A DNA stretch of 64,000 nucleotides from Gammaproteobacteria bacterium (GTDB taxonomy: Bacteria; Pseudomonadota; Gammaproteobacteria; Ga0077554; Ga007554), in assembly GCA_040183005.1 (NCBI GenBank), contig JAMPIW010000002.1, forward strand, positions 186,001-250,000, read 5' to 3'. Each line of letters starts with the position of its first letter. Position 1 is the first letter of the stretch. The position numbers and the translations under genes were made by a program. Below are positions 26,057-37,382 of this stretch, piece by piece. The notes beneath the pieces were generated by a model that was given only the letters and a program-made list of their open reading frames with translations, made no database searches and was not told where the DNA came from.

Positions 26057-29000
26057 TCAAGCAGTCCCTCCGCGTGAGACAGTCCAACTTGACGACAACG
26101 CCTCTGCCTGCTGCAAAACGGTCTGTACAGCCGCGTCCTGTAAGTCAGGCGGATAGCCGTACTTGCGCAGAATGCGTTTGACCAGCACCCGCATCCGCGC
26201 ACGAGCTGAATCGCGGTGAGCCCAGTCGACCGAGACGTTTTCACGCAAGCTCACCAACAACTCGTGGGCAATGAGTTTCAATTTGTCGTCACCCATCATC
26301 TGAATCGCGCTCTCGTTCTCGGCCAGCGCGTCGTAGAAGGCGATTTCATCCTCGGACAAGCCTTGCTCTTCGCCACGCTGTCGCGCGGCCCGGATGTCTT
26401 TGGCAAGCTCGATCAGCTCCTGAAGCACCTCAGCAGTCGTGATCGCATTGGCGTGGTAACGCGCTACCGCATCCTCAAGCCGTTCTGAGAAGGCCTTGGT
26501 CTGCACGACGTTGGACTTGCTACGTGAGCGAATGCCGTCGTTGATCAGTTTGCGCAAGGCCTCCAGTGCGAGGTTCTTGCGCTCCATCTGCTGGACTTCA
26601 GCCAGGAATTCATCGGACAGGATGGAGATGTCCGGGCTCTTAATGCCTGCGGCAGCAAGGATGTCCACAATCTCGGTCGAGACCACCGCACGGCTGACGA
26701 TTTGCTGGATTGCCAATTCGCGCTCTTGCTGGGTTACACCAGAACCCGTGCTGGTCTTGACCAGCGCCGCTCGGATCGCCTGGAAGAAACCGACTTCCTC
26801 TCGGATCTCGCGGGCCTCGTCCGATGCCGACGCAAGTGAGAACGCCTTGGACAGAGACAAAACCGCATCCTGATAGCGGCGATGTGCGTTCTTCTTACCT
26901 TCCGCTGTTTTTTCCTTCTCTGCCAATTTCTGCTGTAGATCGAGAATCCACTCGATGGCCCCGGCCATCATTGCCAAGCGCTGCTGCGGTGTCCCGGACA
27001 TTGCCGACGTGTAGTCGAAGCCGTGGTACATGTCCCGCACCACCTCGTACTTTTCCATCATCACCGCGACCGCTTGCGCTTCATCGACGCCGGTGTTCTC
27101 CTGGTCGTTCTTAGAATATTGCTGCAGCGCTGACTTGAGGTTCTGCGCGATGCCGATGTAGTCCACGATCAACCCTGCAGGCTTGTCGCGGAACACCCGA
27201 TTCACTCGGGCAATCGCCTGCATCAGACCGTGGCCTTGCATCGGCTTGTCCACGTACATCGTGTGCATGCACGGTGCGTCAAAGCCGGTCAACCACATAT
27301 CCCGCACGATCACGAGCCTCAGAGGGTCCTTTGGATCTCGGGCGCGCTTGGCCAGCAGATCACGCCGGGCCTTGTTGCCGATATGCTGTTGCCACTCCTG
27401 CGGATCACTTGCCGCGCCCGTCATCACGATTTTGACTGCGCCCGCGTTGTCATCAGCGCTATGCCAGTCCGGGCGCAGCTTCACGATTTCGTCGTACAGC
27501 TTCACGCAGATGCGACGGCTCATACAAACCACCATCGCCTTCCCATCCAGGGCCACCACGCGATCCTCAAAGTGGGTGACCATGTCCTTCGCCACCAATG
27601 CCAGTCGCTTGTCGCTGCCCACCAAGGCTTCAACGGTTGACCACTTTTTCTTGAAACGCTCCTGCTCGACTTCCGGGTCGTCCTCAGTGAGTTCGTTTAC
27701 CTCAGCATCAATCTTGGGCTTCTCGTCCTCGTCCAACTCAATGCGCGCCAGCCGTGACTCGTAGTAGATCGGCACGGTTGCACCGTCTTCGACGGCACGA
27801 CTGATGTCATACACGTCGATGTAGTTGCCGAAAACGGCCGGGGTGTTCACGTCATCGGCTTCGATGGGCGTGCCTGTAAAGCCAATGAACGATGCATTGG
27901 GCAGGGCGTCGCGCATGTGCTTGGCGAAGCCATAAGAAATTTCGCCGGTCTTCGCGTCCACCTTGGCTCTGAAGCCGTATTGGCTGCGGTGGGCCTCATC
28001 CGCGATCACGATCACGTTGCGGCGATCAGTCAGCGCTTGGCTGGTCTCGCCAAATTTCTGCAGGGTGGTGAAAATCACACCGCCGGATGCACGTGCCAAG
28101 TGCTTCTGCAAGTCCTCGCGGCTGTCTGCCTGTACCGGTGTCTGGCGAATCAAATCGCGGCACATCGAAAAGGTCGCGAACAGTTGATCGTCAAGATCGT
28201 TCCGGTCTGTCAGCACCACCAGTGTTGGGTTGGCCATAGCCGGGTGCTTGACCAACTGCCCAGCATAGAACGCCATCAGCAGGCTTTTACCGGAACCCTG
28301 TGTGTGCCAGATCACACCTACACGCTGGTTTCCGCCAGGGGCCGATGCCGTCACTGTGCTGTTGACGGCGTGCTGCACTGCATGGAACTGGTGGTAGCCA
28401 GCGATGATCTTTGCCAGTCCTGACCCTGTCTCGCCAAACACCGTGAAGTAGCAAAGCAGGTCGAGCAGACGGCGCTGATGGAAAACGCCCTCAATCAATG
28501 TAGATAGTTCGGGCGCTCCCCTCGGTGCAACGTCCTTGCCGTCAGTCGTGCGCCACGGCATGAATCGCTCAAGGTCGGCGGTAAGTGAGCCGACTCGGGC
28601 GGTGATCCCGTCCGATGTCACCAGCAGCGCATTGAGGTTGAACAGGGCCGGAATCTGCTTCTTGTAGGTCTGTAGCTGGTTGAATGCCCCGACCAATGTT
28701 GCGTTACCGCTTCCCGGTGCCTTCAACTCGATCACACCAAGTGGCAAGCCGTTCACGAAGACGACTACGTCGGGCCGCCGGTTGTGCTGCCCAGCAATCA
28801 CCACGAACTGGCTCACAGCCAACCAGTCGTTCTGATCAGGCTGCTCGAAGTTGATCAGCGAAACCTTACCCGCAGTCAGGGTGCCATCGTCGGCGTAGTA
28901 CTCGACATCGACACCCTCTGTGATCAGCCTGTGAATACGGCGGTTCTCTTCGAGTAGCGACGGCAGTTCATGCTGCATCACCTTCCGAATTGCATCCTGA

Positions 29001-29203
29001 CGTGCCTCTAGCGGCAGTCCGGGGTTGAGCAACGCCACGGCATTCTCGAAGCGCTTTTTCAATATCACTTCGTCATGACTTTCGCGCTCGGGGCGGTGGC
29101 CATCGGGGCCAATGTTTTCCTCGTGCTCGATGCTGTATCCCAGCCCCCGCAATTGCTCCAGTAGAGCCAGCTCAACGGCGGCCTCCGACAAAAACGCCAT
29201 CAT
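26057..29203 (-). CDS. hsdR: Type I restriction endonuclease subunit HsdR
   Basis: This is the motor and nuclease subunit that translocates DNA and cuts unmodified targets together with HsdM and HsdS. The 1048-residue length is normal. A PD-(D/E)xK nuclease site is read at D145 and E159-x-K161 ([17 protein letters not shown]). The SF2 helicase has Walker A QGSGKS at 302-307 and DEAH at 402-405, with further motifs such as GFTGTPIE and [13 protein letters not shown] at 29203 overlaps the end of the Abi_C-like gene by four bases, so it is translated with the embedded genes rather than directly after hsdS. Confidence 0.97.
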   Translation of the reverse strand: MMAFLSEAAVELALLEQLRGLGYSIEHEENIGPDGHRPERESHDEVILKKRFENAVALLNPGLPLEARQDAIRKVMQHELPSLLEENRRIHRLITEGVDVEYYADDGTLTAGKVSLINFEQPDQNDWLAVSQFVVIAGQHNRRPDVVVFVNGLPLGVIELKAPGSGNATLVGAFNQLQTYKKQIPALFNLNALLVTSDGITARVGSLTADLERFMPWRTTDGKDVAPRGAPELSTLIEGVFHQRRLLDLLCYFTVFGETGSGLAKIIAGYHQFHAVQHAVNSTVTASAPGGNQRVGVIWHTQGSGKSLLMAFYAGQLVKHPAMANPTLVVLTDRNDLDDQLFATFSMCRDLIRQTPVQADSREDLQKHLARASGGVIFTTLQKFGETSQALTDRRNVIVIADEAHRSQYGFRAKVDAKTGEISYGFAKHMRDALPNASFIGFTGTPIEADDVNTPAVFGNYIDVYDISRAVEDGATVPIYYESRLARIELDEDEKPKIDAEVNELTEDDPEVEQERFKKKWSTVEALVGSDKRLALVAKDMVTHFEDRVVALDGKAMVVCMSRRICVKLYDEIVKLRPDWHSADDNAGAVKIVMTGAASDPQEWQQHIGNKARRDLLAKRARDPKDPLRLVIVRDMWLTGFDAPCMHTMYVDKPMQGHGLMQAIARVNRVFRDKPAGLIVDYIGIAQNLKSALQQYSKNDQENTGVDEAQAVAVMMEKYEVVRDMYHGFDYTSAMSGTPQQRLAMMAGAIEWILDLQQKLAEKEKTAEGKKNAHRRYQDAVLSLSKAFSLASASDEAREIREEVGFFQAIRAALVKTSTGSGVTQQERELAIQQIVSRAVVSTEIVDILAAAGIKSPDISILSDEFLAEVQQMERKNLALEALRKLINDGIRSRSKSNVVQTKAFSERLEDAVARYHANAITTAEVLQELIELAKDIRAARQRGEEQGLSEDEIAFYDALAENESAIQMMGDDKLKLIAHELLVSLRENVSVDWAHRDSARARMRVLVKRILRKYGYPPDLQDAAVQTVLQQAEALSSSWTVSRGGTA

Positions 29204-29946
29204 TCTTCTCCTTGTTCTCCGCTTTGACCTACCAACGGTGCAGGTGCTCCGCGCGAAGCGTTCAGCGCCTCCACATAGGCGTCTCGATCCAGTTGGTAAA
29301 GCAAACGGCTGACTTCGATATTGATGGGCAGCTCATCACCGCCCGGCAGCAGGAACCGTAAGGTCGGCGAGTCGCCATCCTCGGCGTCCACCGCCAGCCC
29401 CACGTGCGCGTCGATCAGCGCGTTGTCTTCCGCGAATCGCTCCCAAGGTTCCCGGGAACTGATCGGGTCGAGCAGCGCATCCAGATAGGCCTGATGCAGA
29501 AATGCCACGATGGCGTCTGCGGCCAGAACCGCGCTGCGGCGGTGGTGCTCTGCCAACCGCGCCAGATACGGGTCTTTGCCGTGGCTGGCGGGGCCCGCCT
29601 TGTTGCGCAGATCGTTCAGGGCGTCGGCCAACTTGTGGTGGCTGGACACCAGCTTCTTGAACCGGTCATCACGGACATCGCCCAGTTTGAGCGCGCGAAT
29701 GGCTGCCGTCAGCCAGTCAGACAGCGAGGGCGTTTCCTGCGTGGGCTTGAGCGGGGCTTGCTGGGTGTGGAAACTCTCCACCACAACGCGACAGACCACC
29801 TCGACGACGGTCTTGGCGCAGTCGATGCACGCATCGTTGTTCTGCTCCAGATTGCGCTCCATCGCCTCGAAGGTTTGCTGCAACATCGGCGCGTCACGCC
29901 AATGCCCGCAGGCCTCACGGATGCCTGGGCACCAGTCGAGGGTCAT
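29200..29946 (-). CDS. Abortive infection C-terminal (Abi_C)-like protein
   Basis: The 248-residue protein has a helical N-terminal half and a segment [13 protein letters not shown] at residues 113-125, the signature of the Abi_C domain, where Arg, Asn and His-Gly are conserved. Members occur in phage-exclusion proteins and near restriction systems; the motif recalls HEPN-type RNase folds, but that link is inferred. The gene sits 19 bases after the SIR2-like gene and overlaps hsdR by four bases. It is probably the partner or regulator of the SIR2 effector. Confidence 0.72.
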   Translation of the reverse strand: MTLDWCPGIREACGHWRDAPMLQQTFEAMERNLEQNNDACIDCAKTVVEVVCRVVVESFHTQQAPLKPTQETPSLSDWLTAAIRALKLGDVRDDRFKKLVSSHHKLADALNDLRNKAGPASHGKDPYLARLAEHHRRSAVLAADAIVAFLHQAYLDALLDPISSREPWERFAEDNALIDAHVGLAVDAEDGDSPTLRFLLPGGDELPINIEVSRLLYQLDRDAYVEALNASRGAPAPLVGQSGEQGEE

Positions 29947-29965
29947 ACGTTGCCTCTAGCGGTTT

Positions 29966-31726
29966 TCAGAACCATCGCAGCTCCCGCACCCAGGCTGCAA
30001 ATGCATTGATCCCCGTGATGCACTGCTCGGCCGAATGGCCAAAGAGGCCGCTTCTGACGTAGGGCGAGTTATCTCCGAGATTTTCGATTGAGGACTGCAT
30101 CTCCTTGAGGATGCGTTCCAGGCTATCCCTCCGATAGCCATAGCACCCTGGCGGTACCCAATATGGCCATCCTTCAGCTCGTTTGGCGTGATGCGCAAAG
30201 CTCAGTGCCATCAGAACTTCCAACCGGTCGAAGCCATACGAGAATCTGGCCTCTGATGGGATCAGGCTTCGGAATCGAGGTTGCAGCAGCGCATGGAGCC
30301 AGTCATTGAGCGGCGCATGCCGACGATCCATTCCCTCGAGAAGCTTCGCAGGCTCATTGCCCCGCTCGAACAGGCTAAACGCGGGCAAGAGTTCGACAGC
30401 GGTCTTATCCTCCTTATGTTCCCGGTGGACTGTGGTGCCGAATAGTTTCCCCATGAACAGCAATCCCCGTTCGCCAGCCTCGACCGCACCAAGTCCCAGG
30501 GTGTAGAGCAGCAAGGTGGCTGGATAGCGCTGCGATTCAACCCAAAGGTTGAAGCCAGCCTCTCCCCGCCGTGTAGCCAACCTTGTTAGTGCTGTCTGCC
30601 ACGTGGCGCAATGCCAATCCTCCACCCAGTAGCCGCCCACGGCGGCCATCGCTATCAGCGTCTCGCACGCAGCCTCATACGCGCGCACCCGTGCTGTAAA
30701 AGTATTCGTATCCGGTGCTGGCCCGCCTTGCAGAGCGAATGCAGGGGTCGCAGTGGCGTCGAGCACCCGGTCTACCTCACCGCCGACCAGATCAGCTAGA
30801 CGGATGCGGTGCTTGGGTTCGGCGAGGTAGCCCTTGAGGCTGGCAACCGCGGCATCGGTAGAGAGAGGATGTGGTCGCGAGAACTGTTCTAGCGCCTCAA
30901 CCAGACGTCCGAGCTCCGAAAAGAAGCTGTCCGCATCTGCAATCGGTAATTTCTGCCCTTGTCGGTGCTCAATCAGTCGCTTGGCGGCGTTCCCCGGCTC
31001 ACCGCGCACGGCCCAGAAGTGAGAGAAGCGGCGGGACACTGATCGCTCGACAGTGGCACGCAAAGCGGTATCCCATTCAGCCGACCAGCCGCAGACGATC
31101 AGTCCAAACTCGTCGAGGATGCGATCCAACAGAACGTCAAATTCCTTGGGGTAGTTCTCCAGTTCGGCGGGCGTGTTGCGGATGCGGGTGTCCAGGTAAT
31201 CGCCATGCACTTTGAATACGCAGCAGCGGGTGTGGATCAAGGGCATCGCACCGTGCACCTGATCCGGCGAACTGAGAACGGTCGGCACCACACCAACATC
31301 CGCCAGGGCCGTCTCCATCAGACGGTCGAAATTTGTGGTGATGATGATGCGGATGTATCCCTTGGCGGCAAGGCTGGCAATGGCCCTGTGCGCGGCGGTG
31401 GGTGCCTTGAGGCCATCGGCACGTTCCACTTCGGAAGGTTCCAGATAGGCACGGAGCAACTGCTGGCGCTCGGCTGGAGTCTTGGCCAGTGCATCCAGCA
31501 AATCAGAATAGTCGGGCTCTTTGCCGTAACGCTCGCGATACCAATGAGCAGGATCGGTACTGCAGGTTTCGCCCGCTACCTCGGCCAGTTTGCGCACGAA
31601 ATCGAGAGTGATTTCCCAACCTGTGGGAATCTGAGCGGAGCGCGACACGCCCGAGCCAACCAATACGGCATAGACGCCAGGATTCGCCTGGACGGAGAAA
31701 GCAAGGGAGTGCAGCGGATCGATCAT
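29966..31726 (-). CDS. SIR2-like domain protein, putative NAD-consuming defence effector
   Basis: The N-terminal 260 residues form a SIR2 fold: a dinucleotide-binding GSGVSRS at 24-30, TTNFD at 130-134 with the Asn used in NAD cleavage, KVHGD at 172-176 with the catalytic His, and VCGWSAEWD at 211-219. In several phage-defence systems such domains deplete cellular NAD. The C-terminal 300 residues are a helical domain I do not recognise, perhaps a sensor. ATG at 31726 overlaps the hsdS stop by four bases, placing an effector inside the restriction operon. Confidence 0.85.
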   Translation of the reverse strand: MIDPLHSLAFSVQANPGVYAVLVGSGVSRSAQIPTGWEITLDFVRKLAEVAGETCSTDPAHWYRERYGKEPDYSDLLDALAKTPAERQQLLRAYLEPSEVERADGLKAPTAAHRAIASLAAKGYIRIIITTNFDRLMETALADVGVVPTVLSSPDQVHGAMPLIHTRCCVFKVHGDYLDTRIRNTPAELENYPKEFDVLLDRILDEFGLIVCGWSAEWDTALRATVERSVSRRFSHFWAVRGEPGNAAKRLIEHRQGQKLPIADADSFFSELGRLVEALEQFSRPHPLSTDAAVASLKGYLAEPKHRIRLADLVGGEVDRVLDATATPAFALQGGPAPDTNTFTARVRAYEAACETLIAMAAVGGYWVEDWHCATWQTALTRLATRRGEAGFNLWVESQRYPATLLLYTLGLGAVEAGERGLLFMGKLFGTTVHREHKEDKTAVELLPAFSLFERGNEPAKLLEGMDRRHAPLNDWLHALLQPRFRSLIPSEARFSYGFDRLEVLMALSFAHHAKRAEGWPYWVPPGCYGYRRDSLERILKEMQSSIENLGDNSPYVRSGLFGHSAEQCITGINAFAAWVRELRWF

Positions 31727-33069
31727 GCCTTCTCCACCTCCCCAATAAGCCGCTCTGCATCCGCTACGCGCAGCTCGCCTGAAATGAGCTTTGGCAGCAG
31801 GGTGTCGCGGAGCCGTGCCAACGCTAGGCTCTCATTTCTCGACGTGTTTTCGAGCAATGACTGAGCTTGCGCCGTGAAAGCACTAAGTAATTTCTCTGGT
31901 GGCATAGCAACCATTTCAGATTCAAGGAAGTGCGTGGTCTGAAAATTTGCAATACCAGTGCTTTGATTTTGATACTCCCAAGTTCCGCCCGAGGCATAAA
32001 GATTCTGCAGGTGCATGAAAGCTAGCAGGCCTAGCTCTGCGCTCTTGGGGCGGAAGCGCCTACAAAAACTTGCGCAGACAAGAGCACTGCTAAATCGTTT
32101 TAGGGTCGCCTCGGAAACAAATATAGAACGACCTGTTGGCTGTGTAGGGCTGCCGCCGGAAATTTCCACAACGATATCGCCAGCCTGCAATTGACGGGAT
32201 GCGAGTTTTTTTGCGGTTGTGAACCGAGTTGGTACTTTTCCGATACCACCTGAGGCGACGGCGGGGAAATCGGTTCCTCGGATGATGGATACTGCTCTGG
32301 AGTGGTCTTCGTCTGGGGTATCTTTCCCCCAATCTCCACCGATTGTGCTGTCGAGTAATGTGCCGAATGGGACGTAACCCCATCCCAATGGAATCTCACC
32401 AAACTCAGTTTCCACGAGCTGGTCGGGGAAGAATTCGTACAAGTGAGTTGGCATACCGGGAAGCGATTCGCCTTGCAACCAGCGACCTTCCACCTTGGCG
32501 CGCACCGGCTCAAAGTCCACAAACCACGCTTTAAAAAGAGCCAGAGCCATCCTCTCCATTGTTTCGTTTGTCCGACGGTTCGTGGCGATAAGGTCATCTA
32601 TCGAAGACAAAATGCTTCCAATGCCTTTTCGCTCAGAGCTTGAAAACTCGGGAATGACGTAATCCGCGATGGCCTGCCAAGAAACCCGCTGCCGCCCAGA
32701 TGTGCCTTCCATTCGTGTCTGGGCATAAGCTCGAAACTCGGGGTGCCGCGCCACGTAATAGACAAAATCCTGATCGATGTCTGGTTCTTTCGCGGACATG
32801 ACGATGAATTCAGTCGATCCATGGCCAACAGCGTTTTCGGGTAGTCCGCTTACCTTCGCGGTTTTTCCGTTTTCGAGGCAGGGGGTAATTCGAGCGAACA
32901 GGGTGTCCCCATTTCTGAATTTACTACCACCACCATTGAAAACGCGCTTGCCGATTCCTGAAACGTCTCTTTCTCCCTCAGGTAGATCTGCCATCTCGAT
33001 AAAGGAAGCCACGACACCCTTCTCAAGAGGGCGCTTTGGATTGAAATCAATCAGGTCGGAAAGCTTCAT
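31723..33069 (-). CDS. hsdS: Type I restriction-modification specificity subunit HsdS
   Basis: HsdS selects the DNA sequence for methylation and cleavage. The 448-residue protein has two variable target-recognition regions joined by conserved helices; the central one reads [20 protein letters not shown] followed by [14 protein letters not shown], a common HsdS spacer. The C-terminal helix ([19 protein letters not shown]) is the second conserved region. Its start overlaps the hsdM stop and its stop overlaps the SIR2 start. The target site cannot be predicted. Base composition in the first recognition region is more AT-rich than its neighbours, as often seen after domain exchange. Confidence 0.95.
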   Translation of the reverse strand: MKLSDLIDFNPKRPLEKGVVASFIEMADLPEGERDVSGIGKRVFNGGGSKFRNGDTLFARITPCLENGKTAKVSGLPENAVGHGSTEFIVMSAKEPDIDQDFVYYVARHPEFRAYAQTRMEGTSGRQRVSWQAIADYVIPEFSSSERKGIGSILSSIDDLIATNRRTNETMERMALALFKAWFVDFEPVRAKVEGRWLQGESLPGMPTHLYEFFPDQLVETEFGEIPLGWGYVPFGTLLDSTIGGDWGKDTPDEDHSRAVSIIRGTDFPAVASGGIGKVPTRFTTAKKLASRQLQAGDIVVEISGGSPTQPTGRSIFVSEATLKRFSSALVCASFCRRFRPKSAELGLLAFMHLQNLYASGGTWEYQNQSTGIANFQTTHFLESEMVAMPPEKLLSAFTAQAQSLLENTSRNESLALARLRDTLLPKLISGELRVADAERLIGEVEKA

Positions 33070-34631
33070 TGGTCACTCTCCGGAATTGGGAACCCAATGA
33101 GTTTCAATTGCGTTCGCATCGTGGTCTGGAGAACAGCAGAATCGGCTAGCTGTTCCCCGAGTTCGGCCGTAAGTCGTGTCATCCGTTCTTCGAAGGATTC
33201 GTCATCCTTTTCGACGCCGCCTGTTCCGACATACCGTCCCGGCGCAAGGACGTAGTCATGCTTGCGTAGGTCTTCAAGCGAGGCGGATTTGCAGAATCCT
33301 GATACGTCGGCGTACTCGCCTGCAGCATCCTCCCCGCGCCAAGCGTGGTAGGTATCGGCGATCTTTTGGACTTCCTCGTCCGTCAGTTCGCGTCTGGTGC
33401 GATCTACCAAAACGCCGAGCTTGCGGGCGTCGATGAACAGCACTTGCCCACGCCGGTCGCGCAGACCCTTGCCGGGGTTCTTGTTGCGAGCCAGGAACCA
33501 CAGGCAGGCGGGGATCTGCGTCGAGTAAAAGAGTTGTCCGGGCAGGGCCACCATGCAATCCACTGCGTCGGCTTCGATCATCGCCTTACGGATCTCGCCC
33601 TCGCCGGACTGGTTGGAGCTCATCGATCCGTTGGCCAGCACTACGCCCGCTGTGCCGTAGGGCGCGAGGTGATGGTAAATGTGCTGCAACCACGCGTAGT
33701 TGGCGTTGCCAACCGGTGGAGCGCCGAATTTCCAGCGCACGTCCTCCCGCAGACGGTCGCCACCCCAGTCGGAGATGTTGAACGGTGGATTGGCGAGGAT
33801 GTAGTCTGCCTTGAGGTCGCGCAGTTCGTCCTTGTGAAAGCTGCCCTCGTTGTTCCATCTGATGTCAGAGTCGATGCCGCGCACCGCGAGGTTCATCTTG
33901 GCCAGCCGCCAAGTCACGTAGTTCGATTCCTGGCCGTAGATGGCGATGTCGCCGATGCGTCCGCCGTGCTCCTGAACAAACTTTTCGGACTGAACAAACA
34001 TCCCGCCTGAGCCGCAGCACGGGTCATAGATGCGGCCTTGGTAGGGTTCCAGCATTTCCACCAGCACCCGCACAACTGAGCGCGGCGTGTAGAACTCACC
34101 ACCGCGCTTGCCCTCGGCCCCGGCGAACTGGCCAAGAAAATACTCGTAGACGCGGCCAAGGATGTCGCGCGATGCGTGGCCTTCTTCATTGAGCGCGATG
34201 CCAGAGATCAAGTCGATCAGCTCGCCGAGCATCACCTTGTTGAGGGCAGGCCGGGCGTAGTCTTTGGGCAGCACGCCCTTGAGCGACTCGTTGTCCTTTT
34301 CGATGGCGCGCATCGCGTCATCGATCAGCGTGCCAATGGTCGGCAGCTTGGCGTTCGCCTGCAGGTGCGACCAGCGTGCATCCTTGGGCACCCAGAACAC
34401 GTTGTCCGCGAGGTACTCGTCTTTGTCCTCGGCGGCCTGCGGGTCTTCGGCCAGCAGTGCCTTGTGCCGCGCCTCGAAGGCATCCGAGATGTACTTCAAG
34501 AAAATTAGCCCGAGCGCGACGTGTTTGTAGTCGGACGGCTCCATATTGCCGCGCAGCTTGTCGGCGGCCTTGAACATCTCGGCCTCGAAGCCGAGGTTGC
34601 CGCCGTTCTTGTTTGTGTCGTTGGTTGCCAT
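33066..34631 (-). CDS. hsdM: Type I restriction-modification methyltransferase HsdM
   Basis: The start at 34631 ([11 protein letters not shown]) is chosen over an upstream option at 34748 because the upstream part runs into the end of the previous gene. The 521-residue enzyme has the N-terminal helical domain ([23 protein letters not shown]), the SAM-binding [10 protein letters not shown] and the catalytic NPPF motif of adenine-N6 methyltransferases. It protects host DNA and forms M2S with HsdS. It begins four bases after the DUF262 gene. Confidence 0.96.
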   Translation of the reverse strand: MATNDTNKNGGNLGFEAEMFKAADKLRGNMEPSDYKHVALGLIFLKYISDAFEARHKALLAEDPQAAEDKDEYLADNVFWVPKDARWSHLQANAKLPTIGTLIDDAMRAIEKDNESLKGVLPKDYARPALNKVMLGELIDLISGIALNEEGHASRDILGRVYEYFLGQFAGAEGKRGGEFYTPRSVVRVLVEMLEPYQGRIYDPCCGSGGMFVQSEKFVQEHGGRIGDIAIYGQESNYVTWRLAKMNLAVRGIDSDIRWNNEGSFHKDELRDLKADYILANPPFNISDWGGDRLREDVRWKFGAPPVGNANYAWLQHIYHHLAPYGTAGVVLANGSMSSNQSGEGEIRKAMIEADAVDCMVALPGQLFYSTQIPACLWFLARNKNPGKGLRDRRGQVLFIDARKLGVLVDRTRRELTDEEVQKIADTYHAWRGEDAAGEYADVSGFCKSASLEDLRKHDYVLAPGRYVGTGGVEKDDESFEERMTRLTAELGEQLADSAVLQTTMRTQLKLIGFPIPESDQ

Positions 34632-34635
34632 GTTC

Positions 34636-36387
34636 TTATCCCTGCGTGGTTGGTACATTGACCGCGTGTTGATTGGTAGTCTTAGATTCGGTGGTGGATA
34701 GTTCCCAGTGCTTCTCAAGGACACCCAAGAGGCGCCTCTGCCGGTCATCCAACATTGCCGGCGTCCACGTGGCTTCCGCCCGGACCTCTTGCGTCAGGAT
34801 GAAGGGGGACGCAGTGCCCTTGCCCTTGAAGTACACATCCTTCTTCTTGGCAAAGTCGTAGTTGCTGGCAGACGAGTTCTTGTTCCTATCTAGCGGAACC
34901 AGATTGGCCAAACGGTGCGTCCAGCCATCGCGCTCGTCTTCATCCGGGAACCACTTGATCCAGTCCGAACCGTCGGGCGGGGTTTGCGGCAGAACGTGCT
35001 CTAGAGACACGGCATCTTGAAGCTGTACGCCGGGGGCGCGCACCAAGGACTCAAGGCGTAAGACCAGCGCCATCCGGGCCTTGGGCAGATCGTCGTACAC
35101 GTCGCCATCGAGTGCCGCGACGAACTTGCGCTTTTGCGCGTCTGTCAGTGCCAGCGTGGTGAGCGCGGCCAGATCCCCCTTGAAGGTCTCCGGCTCGATT
35201 TCCTTGGTAAGCGCGGCGTAGGTTTCGATGCGCTCGTTGATGCCCACCTTGGTGACCAGCAGGAAATAGGTCAGGCGTTCCAGCGACTGGAAAAATTCTG
35301 CAAGTAGTTTTGGTTGCTGCCGGAAGCGCTTGAAGTAGACCAGCGCTGGTGGCACCCAGTCCTTGAAGTCCACGCGGTTGAGCCAAGACAGGTGTTCGTT
35401 GATAGTCTCGGCGTGTTCAGTGGCCTCGAAGTCGGCATCTCGCACGAAGTCCCACACCTCGGCGTAGGGTTTGATGACCTTGTCTACGAGGTCGATAGGG
35501 GTCTTGTACTCGGTGACGTGCTCCTGGAACTCCTTGACCAGGATGTACTTCTGCTTCTTCTTGGCGTAGATGCTGCGGATGTGACCAAACAGGTCACCGA
35601 AGGCTTCGCGGCCCAGCGAGTTTTCGATCCGGCTCCATTCCTTGGCGTAGGCGCGGCTCTTGACGTCGCCTGCCGTGGTGCGGATCAGGCCCAGCACCTG
35701 CGCCTTGATGATGTCGATAGGCGCGAGGTCGAGCCCCCGGTTGTTGAGCACGGAGAAGATGCGGTACGCGGCTTCGAGGTCGGGCGTGGAGATGACAACC
35801 AGCGAGCAGTCGTTGGCGAGGAATTTCCACAGAGCAATCAGTTCGGCAGGCGGAAGCGCCTTGGCCTTTTCGAGCAGCAGCGTGGCGTTTTCACGGTAAC
35901 GCAGACGGCTGTCTTTCAGCTTGTCCGTACTGGCGACTAACTGTGCGATGCCACCCGGTTCCTGGATATTGGTGCGGAAGAAGTCAGCATCTTCCTCGCG
36001 GGCGGTCAGGCGATACTCGTTTTTCTCGCCAAGACTGACCTTGCCTTTTTTGTAGAGGAAGTCGGTGATGTCGTCTGCCGCATCCGGCATCACGGTGCGC
36101 AACACGGCGAACAGCATCGTGAGCGTAGACAGGCGTTGCTGGCCGTCGACCACCGATGACTTCGGGTCCCGGTCGTTCTTGATCAGAACGATGCTGCCCA
36201 GGAAGTATTGGCTGCTGGCCCCCGAGATACGCGCGTCCTGCATCGCCGAGTACAGATCATCGAACAGCTCCGTGGCCTGTTCGATTGTCCAGGCGTAGGG
36301 GCGCTGGTAGTCCGGAATCTCGAACTGGTAGCTGCCTTCGAAGATCTCCCGGATCAGCTTGTCGTGAGCTTCAAGTGTCTTGGCCAT
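34636..36387 (-). CDS. DUF262/DUF1524 (GmrSD-like) defence protein
   Basis: The N-terminal DUF262 domain shows PDYQRPYAW at 25-33 and [11 protein letters not shown] at about 79-89; the DGQQR element acts in nucleotide-driven DNA cleavage in related proteins. The C-terminal DUF1524 domain has SLEHVLPQ and [20 protein letters not shown], an HNH-type nuclease core. This domain pair is the GmrSD family, type IV enzymes against modified phage DNA. Here it is 583 residues and lies between the WYL regulator and hsdM, so it could handle phage that escapes HsdR by base modification. Confidence 0.85.
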   Translation of the reverse strand: MAKTLEAHDKLIREIFEGSYQFEIPDYQRPYAWTIEQATELFDDLYSAMQDARISGASSQYFLGSIVLIKNDRDPKSSVVDGQQRLSTLTMLFAVLRTVMPDAADDITDFLYKKGKVSLGEKNEYRLTAREEDADFFRTNIQEPGGIAQLVASTDKLKDSRLRYRENATLLLEKAKALPPAELIALWKFLANDCSLVVISTPDLEAAYRIFSVLNNRGLDLAPIDIIKAQVLGLIRTTAGDVKSRAYAKEWSRIENSLGREAFGDLFGHIRSIYAKKKQKYILVKEFQEHVTEYKTPIDLVDKVIKPYAEVWDFVRDADFEATEHAETINEHLSWLNRVDFKDWVPPALVYFKRFRQQPKLLAEFFQSLERLTYFLLVTKVGINERIETYAALTKEIEPETFKGDLAALTTLALTDAQKRKFVAALDGDVYDDLPKARMALVLRLESLVRAPGVQLQDAVSLEHVLPQTPPDGSDWIKWFPDEDERDGWTHRLANLVPLDRNKNSSASNYDFAKKKDVYFKGKGTASPFILTQEVRAEATWTPAMLDDRQRRLLGVLEKHWELSTTESKTTNQHAVNVPTTQG

Positions 36388-36402
36388 TGCGTTTGTTCTT
36401 CC

Positions 36403-37323
36403 CTATCGTTTCTTGGGGCTGCTCGGGGCTTGGTAGCCCGGAGCCAGCTTGGCGTTCTCAACGCCATAAAGCGCCAGCGGATCGCTGAGCCATAGGCGGT
36501 ACTGTTCCTCTTTGAGGCGATGGTCAGGCGAGCAGTCCACGCTCCAGCGCAGCAGCATGTAGCCCGCGACCGCCGCGCGCACGCGCATCCGGATCGCGCC
36601 ATCCTGCATCCCGTAGTCCATCTTGATGATTTCGGGGCGCTCAAGGCGCGGATGCGGCACGAAGTCCAGCTCGACGATGCGCGTCCACTGGATGTCGTTG
36701 TCCGGCCGTTCGTTGGTCTGTGGCTCCTCGTCGAGCAGGGTCGGGGCTTCGATGCGCGTGACGACGAAATCGCGGAACTCGCCGCTCTTGCGATCAAAGG
36801 CACGGACGTGCCAGCGTAGGCCGGTGTCGACAAGTGCGAACGGGACGATGACCCGTTCGGACTCACCACTGCTCATCGAGTGGTAGCGGATGGCGACTGG
36901 CCGCTTGGCGTAAATGGCCCGGCAGATCGGAGCCAACACATCCATCCTGGGGTTGCTCAGGGCGGTCGGAGATTCGCACGGCAGCAGCGGTTGCGTTGCG
37001 CCGTTCACGCCATCGCCGAAGCCGAGAGCCAGCGCTGACAGCACGCGCTGCGATGCGTGATCGAACAGCGGGGAGAACGCCTGCCCGATGCGGTAGACCT
37101 TGTTGCTACCGTCAAAGGTGATGTTCTGCGGCGCAACTTCCCGGTACAGCGCCAAGTCGCGCGTCGCCCCGGCCGGAGCCACGCCGAAACGGTCGATCAG
37201 GTCTGGCCGACCGATTTCGCCGAAAAAGTAGAGCCGGAAGTCGATGTAGGCCAACCGCTCGCGCTGGGCGTGGCTCAAGCTCTCGACGCGCTGGGGTTGA
37301 GTCACCGATGGCTCCTCATCCAA
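36403..37323 (-). CDS. WYL-domain transcriptional regulator (BrxR/CapW-like)
   Basis: The 306-residue protein has an N-terminal winged helix (RLAYIDFRLYFFGEIGRPDLIDRFG), a WYL ligand-sensing domain around 120-205 (VAIRYHSMSSGE, LRWHVRAFD) and a C-terminal WCX-like region. BrxR and CapW have this layout and repress defence operons until infection changes the ligand or DNA state. It is the first gene of the eight-gene operon, 15 bases before the DUF262 gene, and a palindrome lies upstream at 37383-37397, so autoregulation is likely. Confidence 0.87.
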   Translation of the reverse strand: MDEEPSVTQPQRVESLSHAQRERLAYIDFRLYFFGEIGRPDLIDRFGVAPAGATRDLALYREVAPQNITFDGSNKVYRIGQAFSPLFDHASQRVLSALALGFGDGVNGATQPLLPCESPTALSNPRMDVLAPICRAIYAKRPVAIRYHSMSSGESERVIVPFALVDTGLRWHVRAFDRKSGEFRDFVVTRIEAPTLLDEEPQTNERPDNDIQWTRIVELDFVPHPRLERPEIIKMDYGMQDGAIRMRVRAAVAGYMLLRWSVDCSPDHRLKEEQYRLWLSDPLALYGVENAKLAPGYQAPSSPKKR

Positions 37324-37382
37324 GACGGACGACCGAAAGGCTGTGATTGGTTTTATGTTTGTCCATTGCTAGGCGGTTCATA

